Source of the DNA: Parachlorella kessleri
Taxonomy: Eukaryota > Chlorophyta > Trebouxiophyceae > Chlorellales > Chlorellaceae
Assembly: GCA_001598975.1 (NCBI GenBank)
Contig: BBXU01000999.1
Span: 1 to 63,537 of the forward strand
Direction: 5' to 3'
Length of the DNA: 63,537 bases
Shown here: piece after piece, positions 9,601 through 20,758 of the stretch
Position numbering within the stretch: the first letter of the stretch is position 1
Layout: each line of letters opens with the position of its first letter
Translations under genes and position numbers: made by a program
Notes under the pieces: model-generated
Databases searched by the model: none
Seen by the model: the letters and a program-made list of their open reading frames with translations, nothing else
What the model was told of the DNA's origin: nothing

Positions 9601-12600
9601 GCGACAGCTCCTGGAGCATCCAGGCGTGCCAGGCGTGGAGTATCTCCAGCTGTTCATCCAGCGGCGTCTCGCCCTGCACCAGGCCCGGGAGGATCATAGT
9701 ACGTTTACCAAGCTGTGTATGACAGTCAGGATGTTGTACATAGGTCATCTATTACAAGCATCAAGAGCTGGCGCAGGAAACCACCGCACTGCTGACAACA
9801 GTGAGCTATATTAGCATGGGTGGCAGGTAGTGCGAACTGTGAGCTATATGGCGGATACAGGCTTGGAAGTATTACAAACACTGCAAGAGGCCCATACATC
9901 AGCTTCCCTACCTATTTGCCAGCCACTCCCCCAGAGGCTCAGCCAGCTATACAGGCAGACAATGAGCCACATGTAACAGCTCCTAACAAAGTCTGCTCTG
10001 GTGTCCCTCTCACAGAGACTGCCTTGGTGCCTTTTACGCAGGAGGGTCCCCAGTAAGATACACCTCGAGCATCCAGCGCCCAGATACAAACCCTTGATTC
10101 GGGGTTACAGCCCGGATACCAACAACCGCTGCATACCTCCTGAGCCTCGGGGTTGTCGCGGGGGTTGGCCTGGGGGCCCTTGATGAGCAGCTCCTCCAGG
10201 GCTCGCTGGGTGTAGTCCCGCACAGCATTCAGCAGCCCATCCAGGTTCAGTGGCAGCGCCATGTCGTGCATGATCACCCTGCAGGCAGGGCACACACGGA
10301 AAGCGAGCGGGCAATTCTGAATGGCTGGTGCATCTGCCAGCCAGCTGAAGGCTGAAGGCAGCTGTATTTCACACAAAGGTCTTGCACAAAGGTTGGACAT
10401 GCGGGCAGCCACCCCCAAGTAGTTTATATCAAAGCTCAGCTCCTGGAGCAGCAGGACAGGCATGCCTAGGCTTAGCTTGCGGCGCCTTTGTGCCATACGT
10501 CCCAAGCGCGCCACCCATGCGTCCAAGCAGCAGACTAGCCCCAGAAACTCGGACCACCTGATCCGTGAGGGCTTTCGCCGCAGTTTACTGACAGGCCCAT
10601 CCATGAAAGCGCGGAAGGTGAAGTCCCCCACGTCGTGCCCGACACGGTCCGCAAGCAGCTGGTAGCCGGTGTTGAGCGCCTGCCAGGGAAGCCGCCTCAA
10701 CAAAGACATGTGGGTTATGTGCCAGATGCGCAACCCTTCAGCGGGTTACAGCCATGGTAACCTTGACCAACAGGTGCACCAAGGGGTTGCCAGGTAAGCA
10801 TGCTGCTTTGCCAAAGAATAGAGTTGATGGCACCCTTATCCGGAGCCTGGCCCTCCTACCTGACAGAGCTGAGAGTAGAGCTCTGGCTGGCGGTCAAAGG
10901 CACGCTGGAGCGCTATGAGCTGGAAGATGCTGACAGCGTGGGGCAGCTCCAGCACACCCGACTTGGGCCGAAACAGCTCAGCCAGGATCTGGGCTTGTGG
11001 GAGGCTCAGCCCTGTCAGGCAGGCAAGCAGGACTATGAGTGTAAAATAGGCTGCCTTGCCAAGCGGAACAAGTCAACCAGCAGCAACAAGACAGGAGGCA
11101 TGGTGTGCCTAAGCCGAAGCATTGAAAAACCTGCATGGTGTGCCTCCAAGCAGCAAGCAGCCATCTTGCATGGTACATCGCAGATTGCTTGTCGGAGACC
11201 AGCCGCAAGTATCAGACATCCGCTCGAAGTTTAAGACCCAAGCGCCTTTGCTGTCATGAAACTCGTCCCCACTGGTCACACACAAGGCAGGCCTCACCTA
11301 GCAGCCGCCGCGCCTCCTTGGCTGCGGCATACTTCTGCTGCTGCTTCCTGGCCTCGGCGGCCGACTTGGCCGGGCCTCGCACCTCAAATGACAGGTCGGC
11401 GTCCAGCACGCTGAGTGGCGCTGCCACAAGCGCCACGTCAGCGGTTGCATGGAAGCCCTGCCCAGCTGCAAGTAGCTCAGCATGCACAGGTATCAGGTCA
11501 AAGCATCGGCAAGTAGCTGAAGCGCCGGCTGGGTACAGCGCGAAGTCCAGAATAAATGCCCCTGGCATATAACAGGTGCTCGGGAGGATGATATCAAAAT
11601 GGGTGAGCTCGCAAGAAGCCACAGCGGGACAGCCACCTAGCACTCCAACAAGCTCCCCATACAGCAACCCCACACCGCTCCTAAGCTGCCAACAACATAT
11701 TCCGTCCGCAGTATCGAACCTGCCAGCAGGTAGGAGCCCAGCTCCCGAGGCACCGCCCCCAGCAGCTTCCGCTGTATGAGCCCGGGGATGGCCATGCGAA
11801 GAATGGTCTTTATGAGCGCGTCTGGCATGGGAACATTGCTGCCTTTGAGCCGGGTCTTGAGGTGCTGCACATCAAAGACAGGCTTCTCGCCGGGCTGCCA
11901 GCCGCCTAGCCTGCAAGGGAGTATGAGGAGGCGCGACAACGGAGGGTAAGGCCTACGTCTACACCCTGACTACCTAAGGCCATGTCAGCTAATCACTCAT
12001 TGCAGCATTACCACACACAGGTGCTAATGCACGATGAGTGCGTTTGCAACAGCAGACCGACAGTACACTGGCAATGGGAACCACAGACAGTCTCAATGCA
12101 AGGTCATCCTCAATCCAAGGGGTACGTATGATAAGTAATCACATTGTGTCTGCAGCTCCCCATCAATAACATATTCAATAATCGCTGCCACATCCAACGT
12201 GCCAACCAAGGGTTTAGCCAGCACCTCACCACCACCCCAGCCAGCCAGGCTGTGGACTTACTTGGTGTATTCATACACGAAGCGCACAAAAACGTGTCCC
12301 TCCACGTCTCCCTGTACCAGACTGAGGTTGGGCACCTTGCTGCCACGTTCCCCGATCAGCCCGAAGCCGTTCACACGCCCTACAACGTGCACTCCCTGTC
12401 GGCCCATGCTGGCTGGGGCTGCTGCAATAGCGTCCTGCAGAAAGCAGTAAGGCGTGAAGCCTCACAGGGAAATTTTGTTCACGTGAAGCAGCTTAAGGAA
12501 CAGTACCAAGCAACGCCTTGCTGCTTGTTGTCAACCAAACGTGCCAACCTCACTATCATGGCAGCCTCAACGTCCTCACCAGGGCCACCTCGGTCAAAAT

Positions 12601-15600
12601 TCAGCCACATTTGCCACATGAGCCGATGGTTAGCAACCACTGGAGTGGTTAACAGCTGCCCTGCATCACCAACGATAGTAACATCACGACCTGCCACACA
12701 GCCACAAGCACAGGCCTCACTCACCCCATCGTCCAGGCCAACATCACTGGCTCCGGCCGCGCTCTCCGACTCCCCGCCCCAAGTGCTGGCAGCCTCAGCG
12801 CCGCTGCTGCCGCGGTTCCTGAGCCATGCGCCACGCTCCAACCCCGGCGCCAGCTGCGGCTCGCCCGCGCCGCCCGCGCCCACCCCAAAGCCGCTGCTGC
12901 CGGCGCGGCCGCCGCCGCCTTCGTCGTCGCTGCTGCTTGACAGCGTGCTGCTGCTGCCATCCTCCTCCTGCTGGTTCGCTGCAAACTCCAGGGCCTCCCG
13001 CGTCAGCCCCGGCGACGACAGCCGCTCCATGGACGGGTGTGAGGCAGAGGCCAGCAGGTGCCCAGGGCTGCTGCCAGGCTCACGCTGCCGCTCTTCTGCC
13101 GCCTCTGCCGCCAGCTCTTCTTCTATCAAGTCCTCCGAGGGCGTGCCCAGGCTCTCGGTGTCCTGCTGCGAGGGGATGCCACCCAGGAGCCCAAAGCTGC
13201 ACAGGCGCACATGGGTGGGTGCTCAGCAGGGTGTGTGCTCCTGAGGGTTCTAGCCGCCCTGTCTGGCCAGGCTTGATGCCCACGAAGAAGGGTTTACGGA
13301 GCCAGGGGCTGGATCAGCCAGCCAGCGGTTTTGTTAGGCACCAACCCCTGCTGCCCTGCCCGCACATCAACTGTTCCCTTGTCGGGCCATGCACCGAAGG
13401 GCCTGCCCATGCAAACGCAGCAACATGCCCTCAGCCTCAGACTCCCCGGCTGGAGCAGCCAGTGCCTTGCCACAGAGGATGGCACAGCAGCACCACCTCA
13501 CACTGCTGGCACCCCATGGTACCCCGCACTGTCAGCCCACCAATCCTGTGGCTTACAGTTGTCACGTATCCTACCACCGCAGGGCTTTCCATCTGCAGGA
13601 TTTGATGTCGCCGCAACTCACCCAGACGCACGGTGCGACCCGCCCACACTCATGTCCACCGAGGACCCCAGGCCTCGCTCCACCTTGGGGCTGCCCGGCT
13701 GCTCAACACGGCTGGTCGTGCGGCGGTGCAGCAGCTTGCTAGCCAGGGTGCGCTTCGCCCCCACATCAGAGTCGGAAGGCTGGAGTGGCTGCAACCACAC
13801 AGGCATCCACCTGTTTAAGCTGATACTCATATAAAGCTTACTGTTTCACGCCCCCATGAATGAACCCAGCCTTTTTAGCTAGTACTTGCATCACAAACTC
13901 TAGGAAAATCTCACGGTAGTGTGGTGGATTAGCATGCAGCAGTGCATTCGGACATTCAAAAGCATTGGCTTCAAATGGTAGTGCAGTTGCACACAAAAGG
14001 ACACTGGGACCAAGAACATACTTACCGCCCGCAGGACCCTAGGCTGATAACCAATTGCCTGGGGCATTGCTCCCTACACAAGCCGGCACCACCTCACCTG
14101 CAGCTGCGGCTGCTCCTTCCTCTGGTACTTGTCCTTCTTGCTGCCAAGCTTGTTCAGGAAGCGCACAGCCATGGCCTTGGCTTTGGACTGCTTCCGCTGC
14201 GGCGTCATGGTTGGGGACGGCATCCCACCGCCACCATCAGGCACTGCCGCACCTGCCTGCAGCTGGCCAGCTGAGCCCGCGCTGCTGGCAGCTAACATGC
14301 CATTAGAGAGGGGCCCTAGCGGCCGCATGGGGCTGCTGGAAGGCGTCAGGCTTGCTGACGCCGCCCTGCTGCTGCCTGACAGCCGTGATAGACTTGTCGG
14401 GCCCCTGCCAGACTCTGCCCCGCTGCTGTCCCTCCTTCCCACCACTCCAACTGCAGCTGCCCTGCCGCCGTCGGCAATGGCAGCTGCGGTAGCTGAGCCC
14501 GACACTTCTCTCCGCTGCACGTTGCCTGGTGCCACGGGCGGGGGATGCTGCTGCTGCTGCTGCTGCTGCTGTGGAACACGCGGTGGTGTTGCCCTATCGG
14601 TACTACTGCTGCCACTGCTGCCGGAGGCACCTAGGTTGCCGATGGCGGACTGAGCAACCCCAAACTGGATTACCAGCCGAGCTCGGGGCGTGCTTGCTGC
14701 AGCTTGATGTTGGGCGCCACCAGTGCCTGAGCCCCTGCCCGCCATGCTAGTTGGGGGCCCAGCGATGACCTCCGCAGTGATGGAGACATTGCCATGGATC
14801 TCGCTAAGAGTGATGTCCTTCAGTGCGCCATAAATGCCGCCGCCTCCAAAGGTGATGCTGCATGCAGCGCAGAGCTAGGCGATCAAGCAACCGGCAAGTC
14901 GATATAGTACGCCACTTCGAAAGCAGCCTGCTGTCTATATCGCATACATTTGCCAAACAGCAGCCACCTGACCCTACGGCGTGATAGCTTGGCATAGGAG
15001 ACAAAACCCACATCCGTGGCGCAGTAGTCATGCGCTCCATCGCAAATGATGCGCATGCATTTGCAAATCCCGCAGGGGCTGCTCACTTGTACCCAAACGG
15101 CGGCGGGAAGTGGTAGCGCTGCTTGGCACGGTTGAAGCGCACGCGCGTCTGGAGCGCCTGCTCCTGCAGCCGCTGCAGCTGAGCCACACCGCTGGCCTCT
15201 GCCGCCACACGATCTGCCTCTATTCGCTCTTGCTGCTCCCGCCCCAACAGCTCCACCTCTATGATGTTGATTTCCTGCTTGTACACGCGTAGCGTGTCCT
15301 GCAACACACAACCGCAGGCCAGCTTGAGACACCAAGGCGCCTGGCCAGGGGTGCAACGGGGCAGGGAGCTGCTACACACTGAATGCAAGTCCTGCTCCTA
15401 CAACAGCCTCACAAAGCCCCACCAGGTGACACCCATTCCCCCCTCTCAGTGGTGTGCTTCTGCCAATACCGCAACGTATGCGCAGCGCCAGCAAGGTCGG
15501 CTCTCACACACCTGCAGGGTGCACACCGAGGCAAGGGCTGTTGCGACGGGGGCTGCGCACCTGCAGAGCCACCAGCTGGGTCTCCCATATCTCAACTTCT

Positions 15601-15989
15601 TCTGCACGGCGCTGGCTCTTAATCTCAGCTTTGGCGGCCGCAATATCAATAGCAAGCTGGTTGAGAGCTTTCGTCAGGCGGTCTTTCTCCGCCCGCAGGT
15701 CATCAGTCGCCCAAGCTTTGCCTTCACTGGTGAGCCGGGCCCTGATCACGTTAAAGCCAGCGTGCACCGTCGATGGGCTGAGGTTTTGATTCGCCAAACT
15801 TGTTACTCTGAGCTGCTGAGCCTCTACTGCTTGGTTCTGGATGTCCAAAGCTTCCTTCAAGCCCTTGGCATGTAGCTTAAGGTTGGACTTGTCAGATTGC
15901 AGCCATCGCTGCTGCTCAGCCACCGTTCGTTCTTTGCAGAGGGTGTATAGGGAGGTGGCCCTCTCTCGGAGGGGCCCTAGCTGGGCCAT
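6613..15989 (-). CDS. Large conserved-looking protein of unknown function (1385 aa, 19 exons)
   Basis: Nineteen exons in perfect phase: 15989-15561, 15298-15087, 14857-14098, 13788-13622, 13196-12725, 12434-12262, 11910-11720, 11465-11298, 11011-10860, 10679-10558, 10278-10137, 9673-9529, 9210-9086, 8856-8659, 8315-8187, 7983-7875, 7642-7479, 7149-7027, 6789-6613. I do not recognise the family. Residues 1-210 are a charged coiled coil (MAQLGPLRERATSLYTL...). A glycine-rich FGGGGIYGAL strand region and a Ser/Gln-rich low-complexity stretch with eight consecutive Gln follow (CTG run at 14543-14572). A second acidic Ser-rich segment lies near residues 525-680. The C-terminal half alternates amphipathic helices with beta-like runs (FIVNRLRVHVRL, GPLRLRMPVNMQL). 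There is no signal peptide or membrane helix. A lipid-transfer or scaffold role is speculation. All introns are GT-AG. The final exon ends AKSGK-stop, and a donor-like GTGAGG overlaps the stop. Confidence 0.8.
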
Positions 15990-16614
15990 CGGGCCATGAA
16001 AAGTTACACTTTCCCATGCCAGCGCCCAGTGCAGCTTGTGTCAGTTGAGACCTTGGGGATTCCAGGATTGGATTCCCAGCCCATGAGGCCCTCCCTCTAC
16101 ATGTAAGCCACCAGAACACCAGTGGTGACAGCATGCTGCACTGGGGTTGTGTTAAGATCTTCAACTGCTGGGAGTTTTTGCCCAGAAGAGACTGCGCAAC
16201 TGGACATTCTAAGACCTGCCGGAAGGGTTTACAACCAATGAAAACCTGAGATGCTGGCCATGTGGTCCAAGAGAGTCACAGCTTTTACACTTACAAATAA
16301 TTCTGGCCCCTGAGAGACTTCCAAGGCCTGAGGCAGTGTACCTCGTCGCATTACCCAGCCTTACGGCCCTGGCTTCTCACCTAGCACAGTAAGCGATCCA
16401 CAAACTCCCATGTTGCCCCTCGTGTGGGAAGGAATATTTAGAGCTCTGCTGGCAGGTATGGAAGGGTGGCTCCCTAGGGCCTGGGCACAGCTGCTCCGTG
16501 CTCCTTGCAGTGGGTTGCTGCCTCACCAAGCCAACAACCCTTGGAGGTCCTCTGATAGGCGACTCTGGAGGCAATGACTCGCCCAAGGCCTCCTCATACA
16601 AGGACCCAGCCGAC
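15990..16614. promoter_or_regulatory. Divergent intergenic region (shared promoter candidate)
   Basis: About 625 bp separates the start codons of the minus-strand 1385-aa gene and the plus-strand kinase. In-frame codons extend upstream of the kinase ATG to about 16.5 kb without a clear ATG, so part of this may be 5'UTR or coding. No TATA box or known motif stands out. Confidence 0.4.
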
Positions 16615-19600
16615 ATGCATCAGGGGCCTGCCATGCAACCCCCGCATGGTGCAGCCATCGGTGCTGCTGCCAGCGCCCGCCAGCGCTGGCTACCCACAGC
16701 CTTCGGGGTAGAGAGCCTGTACCAGCCCCTCATCATGCTGGGCAAGGGCAGCAGCGGGCAGGCGTGGCTGTGCAGGTGCGTCGCCAAAGGCAGACATCAG
16801 GCAGTGCTGGCAAGACCGCCCAGTCACAAGACTCCTGTACGCTGCAATGGTACGCTTCGTTACCTCTTTCAGTGCTCCCATATATGCAACTGATGGGAGC
16901 ATGTGCAGCATAAAACCAGCTGGCAGTTTGCTGCTCAGCCTCAAGATTAATGCTATCAGCTCATGCTTTGCAGGTACGTCAAGAATAGGCATCTGTATGT
17001 CCTGAAGATGATGGAGCGTCCATTGCCCACCAGGCTAGCAGGAATGCTGCAAAATGAGATCATGGTGAGCCACGCCAACTCTGGTAGCCTGCTCAAGAGG
17101 ATGGCGCAGCATGACGGATAGAAGCTAATGGTGCGCTACCCAATGCCTCAGGCTGGGGCGACACCATAACGAGCGTAGTTGACGAGGCATACGAGGCATA
17201 CGGGAAGCCGCCTCGTACACACAAGCAAGTCCCAGGTCAAGCTCAGCTGCTACTGCCATACTGTACAGTGGTGGCGCCCCATGGAAGTCCTACCCACACC
17301 TCCTCACCACGACCCAAACGACTCCCATACTGACACCTCCCCCCCCCCTCCTTGGCCCGCCCTCTGCAGGTTCAAGGAGTGAGTGCAGCGGGCCATGTGG
17401 GGGTGTGCCAGCTGCGGGAGGTCCTGCTGACCCCCACACATGCGGCTTTGGTCCTGGAGTATGCGGCCGGGGGCACGCTGTATGATTATGTGGAGTCGCG
17501 TGCTGCCCTGAGCATGCGCCGGCAGGAGCCGTGTGTTCCCGAGGAGGTGGCACGATTCATGTTCAAGGTGAGCCTGGCACTGGAGCAACTCAAGTTGTAT
17601 ACCCTGTTTGCTCAAACATTTGAGCATGGTCATGGAAAAATAGCATGCAGCCGCCGCTGTTTGCGCAGCACGCTATGCGTGGCAGGCCTGGTGTCCCCTG
17701 GCTGACCTCGCGCTTCTGTACCGCTGCAGCAACTGATGTCAGCAGTGGCGTTCCTGCACGCCAGGCATATTGTGCACAGGTATGCTACTCTTGCTGCACA
17801 AAGGTTGGCCACTCCAGCTCCTGCTGTGTCCAGCAACGTCAGCTACACTGACTGCGGGCGGGCCCCCGCCCTTGGCTGCCACACCTTTGCATGCCGCGGC
17901 TGTGAAAGAGGGGCCATTGGTTCCTAGGCCATCCCGCTTTCCACCGCGTCTCTGCTACCAGCTGGGTCAGGACCACAACAACTCATTAACAAACCATGCC
18001 TTTGATGTCCAGGGATATAAAGCTGGAGAACACGCTTCTCTACCATGCCAGCAACACGAGCAGCCCGCCTCGCCTACTGCTCTGTGACTTCCAGTTTGCT
18101 GTGGCCTGGGGACAGGAGTCCCATGCCCATGCAGACTTGCACCTCGGGTAAGCAGGTCCAGAGCAGGCTCGAGATTCAGGACAGGAAGGACGCACGTGGT
18201 GCAGCCTCGAGAAGCTTGCCAATTGGTGCGCTGCATTAGCAGTCACTGCTGTGATGCAGCGAGAGCGCCTGTGAGCGCATACCTGATCCTCGACACAGGT
18301 CCCGTTGCTCCAATTAGTTTCAAAGTCCTTGCAACCAGCATCTCAACTATGCCGTCTTAATTAGCGTCAAACTCACCATGCAAGGTGGTGTGATGCACTT
18401 GCAGCACACCGGCCTACATGGCGCCAGAACTGATCCAAAGCCTGCAGTGTGGGTACGACTTTGACCCAGGTATGTGGGGCTAGTACCACAACCATGCCAT
18501 CACCGTAATTGGAGGTCGTCCCTGCATTGCGCTGAGGCATGCCACTGCAGGTGCGGTCCATGGGGTGGTTTGACTGCAATGCAGCCAAGGTCGCTGCCTC
18601 TCCTTCTGCAAACTGAGCGCCAGTCCAACCTGTGTATGCAGTTCCTGTGGATGTCTGGGCCTGCGGCATCTGGCTTGCGACTCAGCTGCTGGGCCAGTTC
18701 CCCTACCAATGCGACCCAAGCAAAAGCCCCCATAAGATGGCAGGGCAAGTCCTGTGAGTGCCTGCAGACAGTGACAGTGACAGGGCGTTAAGGAGTTGTC
18801 AGGAGATCCTTGCGTGTTCAGTTTACCTTGAATACTGTTGCAAGCTACAGTGCACTGGCAGCTGTAATCTTACCCTCACGCGGTAGCTCCGGCTGTTCCT
18901 AACTTGTGCTGTGTAAGTAAGCTTGGCTGCGCCTGTTCGCCCTGCTTTGCGCGCTGTGTTACAGGGAGCAGCAGATGTTGAAGCGCTCCTGGCGTGACAT
19001 GCCCGGTCTGGAGTTGGTGTTATCCAAGGCAAGTGCTACAGCTATCCAGCATACGACTACAGCAGCTGTCGAGCAAATGAGTGCAGCAGCTGGATACCAG
19101 TGCTATTACTGCCTGGGAGGATGCAAGCATGCACCGCGTGCATGTCTGTGCAAGCTATGCCTTGAAGCGCTGCTAGCAGCCCTACTGGGCATGGATGGAA
19201 TGTCTGACCGCTACAGCCTCCATGCAATGCCGGTGCCTTTGCAGCTGACGCCTGATTGCCTGGATCTGCTGGACAAGCTCCTTCAGAGGCAGCCTTGGAA
19301 ACGTGTTACTGCTGCACAAGCGCTAGAGCACCCCTGGATGACCAGGCAAGCATTGTCTAAGATTGTGGCGGACTGCAGCCTTTGCAATGCCCGCCTGCTC
19401 ATTTCAAGTATGTCGCCCTGAGATGGCATATGCAGCATGAAGACCGAGGCTGCAGCGTCCAGGGCTGTAGCCAAAGCGAGTCAGGTGCGCATGGTGTCCC
19501 CAACGTCTTTGCAGGCGTTTGGCCAGCAGGCTGCAAGCTGCTTGGGAAGGACTGCAAGCAGAGCAGGCAGCCCTCCAGGCCAGACTAGAAAAGCTTCAAG

Positions 19601-20568
19601 TGGATGAGGTGAGCAGTGGATCCATGGGGTTTACGCCCATATGTGGTCTGTGACCATGTTGACGGCCAGTACATGACCGTGGATAGTGCATGCCTAACTC
19701 GAGGCGGGTAGAGTACACGCAACCAAAGTCGGCTTTGGTTTGTCTGTGTGTACATGCCAGTCTTGTTCAGGAGGGGTGACAGTGTGTTTTCCTATCATGC
19801 ACAGGCCTTAGTCAAAGATCGTGCAGCAAGGCTGGCAAGGCTTGTGGAAGAGGCAGCCGGCGAGGAGAGCAGCAGCACACGCACCGCCTCCCCCAGGGTC
19901 ATGCATCTCTTCTTGCAAGCTGAAGCGGTGGCCAGCAATGGGGACGAGGGGTGTGTTGATATGCATAGGTGTTTTCTATAAGAACTGTTGTGTGGCAGTG
20001 AGTGCGCTGTGTAGTAATCAGCAGTAGTAAGCTTATGTTAAGACTGTGCGCTTGTTGCGCTTGCCCAGGCAAAGGGTTGGCTTGCTTGCACTTGGGGGCC
20101 TGGCCCTGTATCTGTGCCTGGGAAGCTTGCACGCACGTCAGCCTTTTCTGCTGCACTGGTGCTGTGCTACAGCATTGCTTGGCCACCGAGTTATGCATCC
20201 CATGTGGACCTGTTGTGACACTGGCTGCTAACCACAAGCACCGACTGACACTTCAACAGATTGGTCGATTGTGTGCAGTCAAAGGCTCCAAGGCTGCGAT
20301 TTGCACTCGGGCAACGCGCAAGTGCGTTGTGCATGTTGCCCTGTGGCCTGTATGCAACATATTGGAGAGAAAAGAGCGGGTATATCGGATTGTGTATATC
20401 CAAGTAACAAGCCCCAAAAGCTCTCCATTCGATTGCAGGTACAAGAGTGCGGCAGCTGCGGTTGACGACCGCGGTGTTTTAGGCGGGAAGGATTCAGGCG
20501 CCCCTCCTCCGCAACCAACCTTGGCTAGCTCCCCTGGATGGAAAGAAAAGTGCAATCGGCCTTGTTAG
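16615..20568 (+). CDS. Ser/Thr protein kinase (SnRK/CDPK-like fold, DFQ variant) with coiled-coil tail
   Basis: Twelve exons in phase give 448 aa: 16615-16775, 16974-17064, 17370-17567, 17730-17779, 18013-18147, 18405-18469, 18642-18753, 18965-19028, 19245-19345, 19515-19608, 19805-19950, 20439-20568. Kinase landmarks in order are the Gly-rich loop GKGSSGQAWLC, VLKMME (ATP-anchoring Lys), the alpha-C Glu in LQNEI, hinge VLEYAAGGTL, HRDIKLEN, CDFQFA where DFG is expected, TPAYMAPEL, VDVWACGIW and the terminal EHPWM. A coiled coil (RLQAAWEGLQAEQAAL) and a short polar tail follow. No EF-hands are present, so it is not a true CDPK; the closest general class is the CAMK/SnRK group. Introns 8 and 9 use GC donors (AAG|GCAAGT at 19029 and CAG|GCAAGC at 19346), both required to keep phase. 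The start ATG is the first in frame, but a longer N terminus is possible. Confidence 0.85.
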
Positions 20569-20758
20569 TCGAAGGGGCGTCTTCACTCCCGTAAAAGGAG
20601 GGAGGATCCTGCGGATCCATAGGCCAGCACGCAAGTGGTAGTGCCCAGCCTGCCAACTTGACTTCTTCCAAGCTGTGTTGTGTTGTTGGCCGTTGCTAGG
20701 TTACCACCCCAAGGAACACCTGTCCTGCTAGGGCGCCTCGCAAGAGGCACGAGCAAAA

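Noticed and set aside
12479..12660. Extension of exon 5 of the 1385-aa gene through 12725-12479
   Set aside because: A GT donor at 12724 joins in phase to 12434; the read-through sequence is less protein-like and lacks continuity with the next exon.
14020..14035. U1 snRNA 5' end (ACATACTTACC)
   Set aside because: No U1 stem-loops follow, and no other U1 features are present; I treat the word as chance.
14543..14572. Free-standing CTG microsatellite
   Set aside because: It is in frame in exon 3 of the 1385-aa gene and encodes polyglutamine, so it is recorded there.
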